From VRUG01 sp965372745 (GTDB taxonomy: Bacteria > Planctomycetota > Phycisphaerae > Sedimentisphaerales > Anaerobacaceae), in contig CBDVDM010000021.1 of the NCBI GenBank assembly GCA_965372745.1, positions 1 to 30,699 on the forward strand: a stretch of 30,699 nt of DNA, in the 5' to 3' direction. Numbering within the stretch: the first letter of the stretch is position 1; each line of letters starts with the position of its first letter. The notes below the pieces were generated by a model. That model was not told the origin of the DNA, did no database searches, and was given only the letters and a program-made list of their open reading frames with translations. Made by a program: the position numbers and the translations under genes. Positions 7,158-14,637 of the stretch are shown piece by piece.

Positions 7158-7820
7158 ATGGGAAATCAGGATAACAAGGAACAGTTTGAAAAGGCGCGTA
7201 GCGAGATGCTCAGGCACAACCTTAAAGAGCGTGGCATAAACGATTCGGATGTGCTTAAGGTGATGGGTGAGATACCGCGTGAGGAGTTTGTGCAGAACAG
7301 CTATAAGCTGCAGGCGTATTTTGACGGCCCTTTGCCTATCGGGATGGGGCAGACGATTTCTCAGCCTTACATTGCTGCATTGATGACGCAGGAGCTGCAT
7401 CTAAGTAAAGAGCATGAGGTTTTAGAGATTGGCACCGGCAGCGGGTATCAGACAGCGGTTTTAGCTAAGCTTGTAAAGAAGGTTTATACAGTAGAGAGAC
7501 ACCATGAATTGACAGAGTTTGCACAGACGGTTCTGGCAAGGCTGGGTATAACGAATGTTGAGTATTACATAGGTGACGGCAGTTGCGGCTGGCCTGACGA
7601 AAAGATTTTTGACCGTATCATGGTAACAGCGGCTGTTCCACAGATACCGCAGTCTCTTTTAAATCAGCTTGTAGATAAGGGCTTGCTCGTTGCGCCGGTT
7701 GGCGGGGGCGGTTCACAGAAATTGATAGCCTGTCAGAAAAAAACAGTTGGGTGTGTGGAAAGAGTATTTTGTGATGTAAGGTTTGTTAGACTGATAGGCA
7801 GAGATGCTTTTAAAGAATGA
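7158..7820 (+). CDS. pcm: protein-L-isoaspartate O-methyltransferase
   Basis: Cytosolic repair enzyme that methylates isoaspartyl residues in damaged proteins using S-adenosylmethionine. The 220 residues are standard. Family landmarks are PREEFV (about 40-45), GPLPIGMGQTISQPYIAALM (57-76), the SAM motif VLEIGTGSGYQT (88-99), VYTVERHHEL, and the IMVTAAVPQIPQSLLNQL segment near 150. The C-terminus (CDVRFVRLIGRDAF) is also typical. The stop codon overlaps the recG start (ATGA), so the two are translationally coupled. The ribosome binding site is poor: AAAGG is about 12 bases upstream of the ATG. Confidence 0.94.
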   Translation: MGNQDNKEQFEKARSEMLRHNLKERGINDSDVLKVMGEIPREEFVQNSYKLQAYFDGPLPIGMGQTISQPYIAALMTQELHLSKEHEVLEIGTGSGYQTAVLAKLVKKVYTVERHHELTEFAQTVLARLGITNVEYYIGDGSCGWPDEKIFDRIMVTAAVPQIPQSLLNQLVDKGLLVAPVGGGGSQKLIACQKKTVGCVERVFCDVRFVRLIGRDAFKE

Positions 7821-9913
7821 CACAATCAAAGAGCAAATCGGAAAATAAGATAGAGTTGTCAATGCCGGTTCAGTATTTGAAAGGGGTCGGGCCGGCAAAA
7901 GCCGTGATTTTTGCGCAGTCAGGGGTTAAAACAGTTGGAGATTTGCTTGAATATTTCCCGCGCGACTGGGTCTTTGCGCCGCAGTCGGTAAAGCTCAGTC
8001 AGATTCAGGATGGCCAGACGGCCAGTATCATCGGAGTGGTTGAATCGACGGATTTTCAAAATTTCCGAAAGCCTCCGATATTTGAGGCGATGGTAGCGGA
8101 CGAAACGGGGATTTGCAGGATTGTGTGGTTTCACGGCGGTTATCTGTGCAATCAGCTTGAACCGGGAATGAGGATAATGGTATCAGGCAAGGTCGGTAAG
8201 TACAGGCATCAACTGCAAATTACCAATCCGAGGTTTATGGTGTTAGATGATAAAGATGCCGAAGCTGGGGAGTATTTTAGCGGCGGTGTTTATCATGCGA
8301 CAGCAAAACTATCGAGTAACCAGATAAAGAAGATAATCCGGCCTGTGATTGATAATATCGACGAGCTTATCGATGAAATCTACAGCGAAAATTTCAGAAA
8401 AAAGAATGAGTTGATTGGCAGATGTGATGCGTTCAGGTGGATACATCTACCGCCTGATGAGGACAAACTTGCCCAGGCGAAAAGAAGGTTGAAATATGAC
8501 GAGCTGTTTTTGATGCAGTTGGGCCTGGCGCTCAGGCGGGCAAGGCGGGAGCATTTTTCGACGGCGGCAGTGATGCAGTGCGGCAGGCAAATCGATAAGC
8601 GCATTCGAAAGAGGTTTCCTTTTTTACTTACAGCTGACCAGGATAAGGTTATCAGTGAAATTGTTTGTGATATGGGTAACAGTAAGCCTATGAATCGGCT
8701 GCTGCAGGGTGACGTCGGGTCGGGCAAGACGGTTGTTGCGTTATATGCAGCTTTGCTGGCGGTTGCAAATAAAAGACAAGCAGTTATTATGGCACCGACG
8801 GAGATATTAGCAGGTCAGCATTTCTTGAGTATTGAAAGATATTTAAGAAACAGCAAAGTGAGACGGGTTTTGCTTACCGGCGGACTCACCGGTCAAAAGA
8901 GAAAGAAACTTTTAGAGCAAATAAAGAAGGGTGAGTTTGATATAGTTGTGGGGACGGTAGCACTTATTCAGAAGGATATAGAATACAGGGATTTAGGATT
9001 AGCTGTAATTGATGAGCAGCATAAGTTTGGCGTTCATCAGCGTGCTAAGCTTAGAAAACAGGCAACGCCTCATTGCCTTGTTATGACGGCTACGCCTATA
9101 CCGAGAACATTGGCGATGACAGCGTTCGGGGATTTGGATGTTTCAATTATCGCACATAGTCCTCCGGGCAGAGGTGCTGTTATAACACGATGGGTTGACA
9201 GGGAAAATCAGCGTAAGGCGGAAGAGTTTATTCGAGAGAGGCTGAAGGCAAAAAAGCAGGCTTATTTTGTCTATCCGAGGATAACTGCGGTCGAAGAAAA
9301 TGGTGACATAAAGGCAGCGACAGAGGAGTGGAAGAAATTAAGCGAGAAGGTTTTTCCTGAATTCAGAGTTGAATTATTGCATGGCCGAATGCCGTCTGCA
9401 CAGAAGCAGAAAGTTATGGATAGTTTTCGTAAGGGAAAAATAGATGTTTTGGTTTCGACTGTTCTAATAGAGGTTGGAGTCGATGTGGCGAATGCGACGA
9501 TAATGGTAATAGAGGGAGCAGACAGATTCGGATTGGCCCAGCTTCATCAATTGAGAGGCAGGATAGGAAGAGGTGAGAGTAAGTCATATTGTTTTTTGTT
9601 TGCAGAGACAGAGAATGAAACGGCTAAGAGCAGACTTGAAGTAATGACAAGGAGTAACGATGGATTTGAGATAGCCGAGCATGATTTGCGACTGCGAGGC
9701 CCGGGAGAATTATTCAGCACTCGGCAGCACGGCCTTCCTGATTTGAAGATAGCCGATATTGTGGAGGATTGCGATTTGCTATTGCTGGCCAGGCGAGATG
9801 CGTTTGAAATGGTATCAAGCGACGCTATGCTTTCTAGTAAGGTGCACGAAAATATTCGAAGAATATTAGTATCCAAATTCGGCAATACACTGGGCCTGGC
9901 AGATATCGGCTAA
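7817..9913 (+). CDS. recG: ATP-dependent DNA helicase RecG
   Basis: Helicase that reverses stalled replication forks and moves branched DNA. The 698-residue protein has the N-terminal helical and OB-fold wedge domain (roughly 15-170, with YLKGVGPAKA and YFPRDW), Walker A GDVGSGKT at 298-305, motif II DEQH at 399-402 followed by KFGVHQR, motif III TATPIPRT, and C-terminal motifs VSTVLIEVGVDV and QLRGRIGRG. The C-terminal TRG region (RGPGELFSTRQHGLPDLKIAD) is complete. The start overlaps pcm by four bases. All catalytic motifs look intact. Confidence 0.97.
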   Translation: MTQSKSKSENKIELSMPVQYLKGVGPAKAVIFAQSGVKTVGDLLEYFPRDWVFAPQSVKLSQIQDGQTASIIGVVESTDFQNFRKPPIFEAMVADETGICRIVWFHGGYLCNQLEPGMRIMVSGKVGKYRHQLQITNPRFMVLDDKDAEAGEYFSGGVYHATAKLSSNQIKKIIRPVIDNIDELIDEIYSENFRKKNELIGRCDAFRWIHLPPDEDKLAQAKRRLKYDELFLMQLGLALRRARREHFSTAAVMQCGRQIDKRIRKRFPFLLTADQDKVISEIVCDMGNSKPMNRLLQGDVGSGKTVVALYAALLAVANKRQAVIMAPTEILAGQHFLSIERYLRNSKVRRVLLTGGLTGQKRKKLLEQIKKGEFDIVVGTVALIQKDIEYRDLGLAVIDEQHKFGVHQRAKLRKQATPHCLVMTATPIPRTLAMTAFGDLDVSIIAHSPPGRGAVITRWVDRENQRKAEEFIRERLKAKKQAYFVYPRITAVEENGDIKAATEEWKKLSEKVFPEFRVELLHGRMPSAQKQKVMDSFRKGKIDVLVSTVLIEVGVDVANATIMVIEGADRFGLAQLHQLRGRIGRGESKSYCFLFAETENETAKSRLEVMTRSNDGFEIAEHDLRLRGPGELFSTRQHGLPDLKIADIVEDCDLLLLARRDAFEMVSSDAMLSSKVHENIRRILVSKFGNTLGLADIG

Positions 9914-9977
9914 AAAGGAGTAGCAATAAATTTACTGGAAGTTTTGAGGAAAAAAGTGTAAAAGTTTTAACAGGTTT

Positions 9978-11771
9978 ATGCATATTCACTATAAAAACAA
10001 AGAATTAGAGAAGGTTTTAATCGGCGTAAATGTTTTTACAGCGGCGATGGTGGCAGGGTCTTTTGTTGCGTTGTTTGGTTTCTATAAGCCATTATTGCCG
10101 GAACGGTTTTTGTATTATATTCAAGCGACGCTGCTTTGCATTTTCATCGTCGAAAAGGTTGTCCGTTTATTCAACGCTGTCAGTATCAAAGAGTATCTTC
10201 GTGGTTTTTGGTTTGAGATACCGCTTCTTTTGGCTTTGATAATAAGTATTGTCGGTGCCGGGCGTTGGTTTGCTCAGGACAATCCTGCAATGGTTCGTCA
10301 TGCAGCGGTTGGGATATACCTTGTTTTGCAGGTCGTTACTAAGGTTTGCCGTACGGTAGTTGATTTGGCGGCGTCAGGCAGAAATCCGACGCAGGTATTG
10401 ATAGCCAGCTTTTTGGTTTTGATATTAGGCGGAGCTGCCATTTTGATGCTCCCGAAGGCATCCGCCGCCGGAGAGAGTCTTGGTTTTGTTGACGCATTGT
10501 TTACCTCGACCAGTGCGACGTGTGTAACCGGCCTTGTAGTTAAAGATACGGGCAAAGATTTTAGTTTTATGGGGCAAGTGGTAATTTTGTTTCTGATTCA
10601 GCTTGGCGGGCTGGGTATAGTTGTGTTCGGAGCGGTGTTTGCGCTGCTGCTGGGGCAGGCGCTAAGCTTGCGGGGTTCAGTAGCGATGCAGGACTTGTTG
10701 AGTGCCCGAACAGTTGGCCGAATAGGCAATATGGTATTTTTTATCTTTGTCGGAACGCTAATTATTGAGGCAATCGGTGCGGTCAATATGTTCGGTATGT
10801 GGGATGATATACCGGGCTGGTCGGGCGGTTTTCACAAACAATGGTTTTATAGTATTTTTCATTCAATCAGTGCCTTTTGTAACGCAGGGTTTAGTTTGAT
10901 GGGTGACAGCTTTATCGGCTACAAAAAAAGCTGGCAGGTATACGCAGTTGTATGTCCGCTGATAATTTTTGGAGGACTTGGCTTCGGTGTGTTATATGAT
11001 TTGTTCAACATAATAATTGACAGGACAAAGCGATTTTTCAAAAAACTGTTAAGTAGTCGCTACCGGTTTTCGATGGAAGCACCCAAGCGAATGCAGTTGC
11101 AGAGCAAGATAGTATTAAGTGTTAGTATCCTGCTGATAGTTTTGGGGGCGTTTGCGATAATTTTGTCTGAGCGGTATGCGAGTATTGACCCCGATTTATC
11201 GGGGGAAAAGACAGGTATTTTGGGAGCGTTGTTCCAGTCGATAACCGCCAGAACAGCTGGTTTTAATACATTGAATGTCAAAGCTATGTCAGCGTCAGGC
11301 AGGTTTGTTTTAATGCTGCTGATGTTTGTCGGCGGCTCTCCCGGTTCGACTGCCGGCGGCATAAAGACTGTAACATTGGCAGTAATAATAATGACTGCGG
11401 TCGCGGCATTCAGGAAGCGACAGGAAGTTGAGATATTTAAACGTTCCATAAGTATAGCCGTTGTTGGCAGAGCGATAACAGTAACGCTGCTTTTTGTTAT
11501 AGTATTGTTTACAGCTGCTCTTGCCCTTAGCATAACAGAGAAATCAGGCGATATTGTGATGTCGGATATTCTGTTTGAGGCAGGCTCTGCATTGGGAACA
11601 GTTGGGTTGACGACTGGTATTACAGGCTCTTTGACAGCGGCTGGTAAATTGATTATTATTGCGGTGATGCTCATCGGCAGGCTTGGGCCATTGACATTGC
11701 TGGCGGTATTGACATTTAACTTGAAACCTGTGCGTTATTCTTATCCACAGGAAGCTATAATTGTGGGATAA
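9978..11771 (+). CDS. potassium uptake protein, TrkH/KtrB family, with N-terminal extension
   Basis: Membrane pore subunit for K+ (or Na+-coupled K+) uptake. Four pore loops are visible: TSTSATCVTGL, SISAFCNAGFSL, SITARTAGFNTL and GSALGTVGLTTG, each with the filter glycine. At 597 residues it is about 140 longer than KtrB; the extra N-terminal part (about 1-140) holds three or four more hydrophobic segments (for example FWFEIPLLLALIISIVG) before the first pore repeat. The RCK partner gene follows after 12 bases. ATG 9978 is preceded by AGG at a short distance. The DNA encoding IDPDLSGE (11189-11204) is a palindrome identical in its core to intergenic repeats of this window. Confidence 0.93.
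   Translation: MHIHYKNKELEKVLIGVNVFTAAMVAGSFVALFGFYKPLLPERFLYYIQATLLCIFIVEKVVRLFNAVSIKEYLRGFWFEIPLLLALIISIVGAGRWFAQDNPAMVRHAAVGIYLVLQVVTKVCRTVVDLAASGRNPTQVLIASFLVLILGGAAILMLPKASAAGESLGFVDALFTSTSATCVTGLVVKDTGKDFSFMGQVVILFLIQLGGLGIVVFGAVFALLLGQALSLRGSVAMQDLLSARTVGRIGNMVFFIFVGTLIIEAIGAVNMFGMWDDIPGWSGGFHKQWFYSIFHSISAFCNAGFSLMGDSFIGYKKSWQVYAVVCPLIIFGGLGFGVLYDLFNIIIDRTKRFFKKLLSSRYRFSMEAPKRMQLQSKIVLSVSILLIVLGAFAIILSERYASIDPDLSGEKTGILGALFQSITARTAGFNTLNVKAMSASGRFVLMLLMFVGGSPGSTAGGIKTVTLAVIIMTAVAAFRKRQEVEIFKRSISIAVVGRAITVTLLFVIVLFTAALALSITEKSGDIVMSDILFEAGSALGTVGLTTGITGSLTAAGKLIIIAVMLIGRLGPLTLLAVLTFNLKPVRYSYPQEAIIVG
11189..11204. repeat. CCCGATTTATCGGG palindrome inside trkH
   Basis: CCCCGAT-TT-ATCGGGG is a perfect 7+2+7 palindrome within the coding sequence of the K+ transporter, in frame and encoding part of a loop before the third pore helix. 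Its 14-base core is identical to the intergenic palindrome at 14535-14552 and similar to those at 353-369, 21911-21927 and 21970-21985. Confidence 0.75.
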
Positions 11772-11783
11772 AGGAGCGAAACA

Positions 11784-12473
11784 ATGAAACGATTTGCGGT
11801 AATAGGATTAGGCAGGTTCGGCAGAAAATTGGCGATAGCTTTGGCGATGAGTGGAGCAGAGGTTATCGCGATAGATAAAAACAGGGAAGAAATAGAGATG
11901 ATTCATGACCAGGTAAGTCACGCAGTCAGATTAGACAGTACAGATGAAGAGGCACTAAAGGCTCAGGGCGTGGACAAGGTTGATGTGGCGATAATCGGCA
12001 TAGGTCAGGGTACGGGAAAAGGGTTTGAATCGGCGATATTGACGGTGGTGAACCTGAAGCAGATGGGTGTTAATCAGATATATGCAAGAGCAGAAGACCT
12101 GATTGCAGGAGAGGTATTTTCCAAAGTTGGAGCTACGGAGGTGATTTATCCTGAAATTGAGTCGGCTCAAAAATGGGCGTACAAGCTTATCGCGCCGCAA
12201 ATAGGAGAGAAAATAGATTTCGCACCCGGGTACAGCCTGGCGAGGGTAAAGGCACCGGCAAGTTTCGATGATAAAACGGTAATGGATTTGCAGCTGCGAC
12301 AAAAATACAATGTTAACTTAGTTGCCATCAATCGAGGTGAACACGGCAAAAGCAAGAAAAGCGAAAAGGGCAGGATTATTAATGTCCCAATGCCGAACAC
12401 GGTGATTTATCAGGATGATATTCTTATGGTATCAGGTTCCGACGCTGATTTGGCAAAGTTGCCGCAGGAATAA
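11784..12473 (+). CDS. TrkA/KtrA family RCK regulatory subunit
   Basis: Cytoplasmic ring-forming regulator that gates the K+ channel subunit in response to nucleotide binding. The 229 residues hold one RCK_N Rossmann domain (GLGRFG at 8-13, acidic AIDKN at the end of the second strand, favouring NAD or adenine nucleotides without phosphate) and one RCK_C domain (about 145-225). This single-pair architecture is that of KtrA rather than the duplicated TrkA of enterobacteria. GGAG lies 7 bases before the ATG, and the gene follows the pore subunit by 12 bases. Confidence 0.94.
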   Translation: MKRFAVIGLGRFGRKLAIALAMSGAEVIAIDKNREEIEMIHDQVSHAVRLDSTDEEALKAQGVDKVDVAIIGIGQGTGKGFESAILTVVNLKQMGVNQIYARAEDLIAGEVFSKVGATEVIYPEIESAQKWAYKLIAPQIGEKIDFAPGYSLARVKAPASFDDKTVMDLQLRQKYNVNLVAINRGEHGKSKKSEKGRIINVPMPNTVIYQDDILMVSGSDADLAKLPQE

Positions 12474-12513
12474 ATAAAACAACGTACTGCTTTGTTGCAG
12501 GTCAATTGATGGA

Positions 12514-12608
12514 TTGTCATTCCTGCGAAGGCAGGAATCCAGATTTTGACGAATGGATTCCGCATCAAAGCCCGCCCTGAGCGAAGCCGAATGGGTGCGC
12601 AATGACAA
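12514..12608. repeat. REP/MITE-like element at convergent gene ends
   Basis: The element is bounded by TTGTCATT (12514-12521) and its complement AATGACAA (12601-12608). It opens with the hairpin ATTCCTGC-GAAG-GCAGGAAT (12519-12538) of a type widespread in bacterial genomes. It separates the convergent trkA-like gene and rluD, and its hairpin could slow transcription from either side. It does not code for protein. Confidence 0.75.
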
Positions 12609-12639
12609 CTACTCAAATCAAGTGTGACAAAGCAGTAGC

Positions 12640-13626
12640 TTACTGATTTCGATATTGTCTTAGAATATCGAGCAAACTTTGCATATCTTTTGGCAACGGT
12701 GCCTCGAAATTTACGATTTTTTCAGTTTCCGGGTGTTTGAATTCGATAGTATGTGCGTGCAATGCACAGCGGTTGATTATTGGGTCTTCGGTAGTAGGTT
12801 GCTGGTCCTTGAGCTGCCATGGATAGACTAACTTTCCACCGTACATGTCATCGGCGACAATAGGATGTTTGATATGGGAAAGATGGACACGGAGTTGATG
12901 TGTCCTGCCGGTTTTCGGGGTTAGTTTGATAAGTGAAAAGCCGCGAAAAATTTCAATTGTCTGGTAGAAGGTTATAGCCTCTTTTCCGGTTTCTGTTCTT
13001 ACAGCGTATTTTTCTCTCTTTTTCGGGTGGATGCCCAATGGTGCACTGATACGGTCAGCGGTCAGTTCGGGTGTGCCGTGAACGATAGCGAGATAGGTTT
13101 TTTTAATGGTTCGGTTTTCAAACTGTTTTGCAACTTTCCATTGTGCGGTATCGTTTTTCGTTACAATCATTATTCCGGTAGTATTTTTATCAAGGCGGTG
13201 TACTATCCCCGGCCTTAACTCTCCGAGTCCGCTTGAAAGGTTTTCGCAGTAGTAAGCTAAGCCGTTAACTAAAGTGCCGTGTGTATTACCCCTCGCTGGG
13301 TGTACAATCATGTGGGCCTGCTTATTCAGGATAATTAAGCAGTCATCTTCGTAAATTATATTAAGAGGAATGTCCTCAGGCAGAATTTCCCTCTTTGGCA
13401 ATTCAGGGAGGGTTAATTCAATTTTGTCACCTGGGCTTAGTTTGAAACTGGCTTTTACAATTTTCCCATTGACCTTGACAGCCGAAGCCTTGATTATGTT
13501 TTGAATCATGACGCGGCTGTAGTTGCTGAAACGGCCGTGAAGATATTTGTCAATGCGTCTTTCCTTGATGGAGGTACCCACCTGAAGCAGCATTGGCTGG
13601 TCTATATTTTGCTCATTTTCAGCCAT
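12640..13626 (-). CDS. rluD: 23S rRNA pseudouridine synthase, RluA/RluD family
   Basis: Converts uridines in RNA to pseudouridine; the RluD type modifies helix 69 of 23S rRNA. An N-terminal S4 RNA-binding domain (about 18-75, IDKYLHGRFSNYSRVMIQNII) is followed by the RluA catalytic domain with HRLDKNTTGIM, the catalytic Asp at about residue 146, and KTGRTHQLRVHLSHIKHPIVAD near 240. The 328-residue length and the S4 domain fit RluD, but RluC-type specificity cannot be excluded from sequence alone. It lies 5 bases after the TPR protein gene, so the two form one minus-strand unit. Confidence 0.92.
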   Translation of the reverse strand: MAENEQNIDQPMLLQVGTSIKERRIDKYLHGRFSNYSRVMIQNIIKASAVKVNGKIVKASFKLSPGDKIELTLPELPKREILPEDIPLNIIYEDDCLIILNKQAHMIVHPARGNTHGTLVNGLAYYCENLSSGLGELRPGIVHRLDKNTTGIMIVTKNDTAQWKVAKQFENRTIKKTYLAIVHGTPELTADRISAPLGIHPKKREKYAVRTETGKEAITFYQTIEIFRGFSLIKLTPKTGRTHQLRVHLSHIKHPIVADDMYGGKLVYPWQLKDQQPTTEDPIINRCALHAHTIEFKHPETEKIVNFEAPLPKDMQSLLDILRQYRNQ

Positions 13627-13631
13627 GGGGT

Positions 13632-14384
13632 TTATTCAGTTGTTGGCAGGTTAATATCAAGAAGGTCTAACTGGATATCCGGTTCTATCAGCTCAATAAC
13701 CGGTTCGGGCGTTTCTTTGAAAACCACTTTTTTCTGATAGTCTGCCATTGTCTTTAATCTGAACCTGGCCTGAGCTTTTGCGGTTGTGGCATCGAGAGAG
13801 CTATCATTGACAATTTCATTGTAAATTTTTTCAGCGTCCTGAAAATTTCCAAGCTCTTCTTCGCATAGACCGAGTCCTAATTTGGCCATTGCGGTAAGTG
13901 CAGGATTGCCTTTAGTTTTTTGCAGTGCCTCATTATAACTTGTCTTGGCATTATTTATCTGGATAATAACTTCATCGTCGCCTGCAGATTGTACCCTGTA
14001 GTGCAGCTCCATGCGTAGAGCCTGCCCTCGTTTTATCAGGGCCAGAGCGGCGGCGTTGTCTTTTTGTGTGTTTATCGAGCTGATTTCGAGTTCGTCCGCA
14101 AGCTGTAAAAGTGTGATTGAGTAATCTTTCCCCTGCGACTGGGCCTGTAGTAATCTTGTCTGGCTTTTGGGCAGCTTTGAGATTATGCGGGTGAACTCAT
14201 GCTGTTTTTCGGGTATAGCGATGTTTTTTGTATAGTTATGGTAAATGTATGCGGCAAGAACGAGAACTATAACAGCTGCGACATATATGATATTTTTTAC
14301 GTTTTTCTTTGCCCAGTCGGGGAAGTTTGCAATCCATTCAGCTAATTCGTTTGTTTTCAGTTCGTGACGGTGTTTAGATTTCAT
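13632..14384 (-). CDS. membrane-anchored TPR protein
   Basis: The 250-residue protein has a charged N-terminus with many Lys and His, one transmembrane helix at about 32-52 (IIYVAAVIVLVLAAYIYHNY) and an extracytoplasmic helical region with tetratricopeptide-like pairs, clearest at about 140-215 (ALTAMAKLGLGLCEEELGNFQDAEKIYNEIV is within it). The layout resembles YfgM-type inner-membrane TPR proteins that assist exported proteins, but sequence identity cannot be judged. ATG 14384 is chosen over an upstream in-frame TTG at 14402 because GTGGAG lies 6 bases before it. Upstream of rluD in a two-gene unit. Confidence 0.75.
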   Translation of the reverse strand: MKSKHRHELKTNELAEWIANFPDWAKKNVKNIIYVAAVIVLVLAAYIYHNYTKNIAIPEKQHEFTRIISKLPKSQTRLLQAQSQGKDYSITLLQLADELEISSINTQKDNAAALALIKRGQALRMELHYRVQSAGDDEVIIQINNAKTSYNEALQKTKGNPALTAMAKLGLGLCEEELGNFQDAEKIYNEIVNDSSLDATTAKAQARFRLKTMADYQKKVVFKETPEPVIELIEPDIQLDLLDINLPTTE

Positions 14385-14427
14385 TTGTATCTCCACTTGC
14401 AATTCAAAAATAATGATTCACGGTTCA

Positions 14428-14456
14428 TATATAACCGGAAGCAGATATTCTAACAA
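14428..14456 (-). promoter_or_regulatory. possible promoter of TPR protein-rluD
   Basis: On the minus strand TTGTTA (14456-14451) and TATATA (14433-14428) are 17 bases apart, about 40 bases before the ATG. Both hexamers match the consensus at four positions, so this is only a candidate. Confidence 0.35.
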
Positions 14457-14469
14457 AAATCATTTTGCC

Positions 14470-14498
14470 TTGCAATAGTTCTATGTGGCAGATAAAAT
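14470..14498 (+). promoter_or_regulatory. possible promoter of the S55-peptidase gene
   Basis: TTGCAA (14470-14475) and TAAAAT (14493-14498) are 17 bases apart. Transcription would run through the two hairpins at 14535-14579 before reaching the coding region at 14638. Confidence 0.35.
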
Positions 14499-14534
14499 CA
14501 TCACTTCTAAGCTGCCTGTAAAAAGTTTTTAGAT

Positions 14535-14579
14535 ATCCCGATTTATCGGGATTGTTTAGCCCTGCTGCTTGCGGCAGGG
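14535..14579. repeat. two adjacent palindromic repeats
   Basis: ATCCCGAT-TT-ATCGGGAT (14535-14552) is a perfect 8+2+8 palindrome of the family also found at 353, 11189, 21911 and 21970. It is followed by TTTAG and a GC hairpin CCCTGC...GCAGGG (14560-14579). The TTTAGCCC-plus-hairpin arrangement is the same as in the reverse complement of the 44-bp tandem repeats at the window start, so this may be a single diverged unit. Confidence 0.65.
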
Positions 14580-14637
14580 GTTTAGCCGGAAAGAGAGTTG
14601 GGCGTATATGTTAAGGTTGGATTTGAAGGGTTTTAAG

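Noticed and set aside
14569..14637. Longer N-terminus (TTG 14569) for the S55-like protein
   Set aside because: It would place 23 extra residues before a clean signal peptide and starts inside a repeat hairpin; ATG 14638 has a good ribosome binding site.
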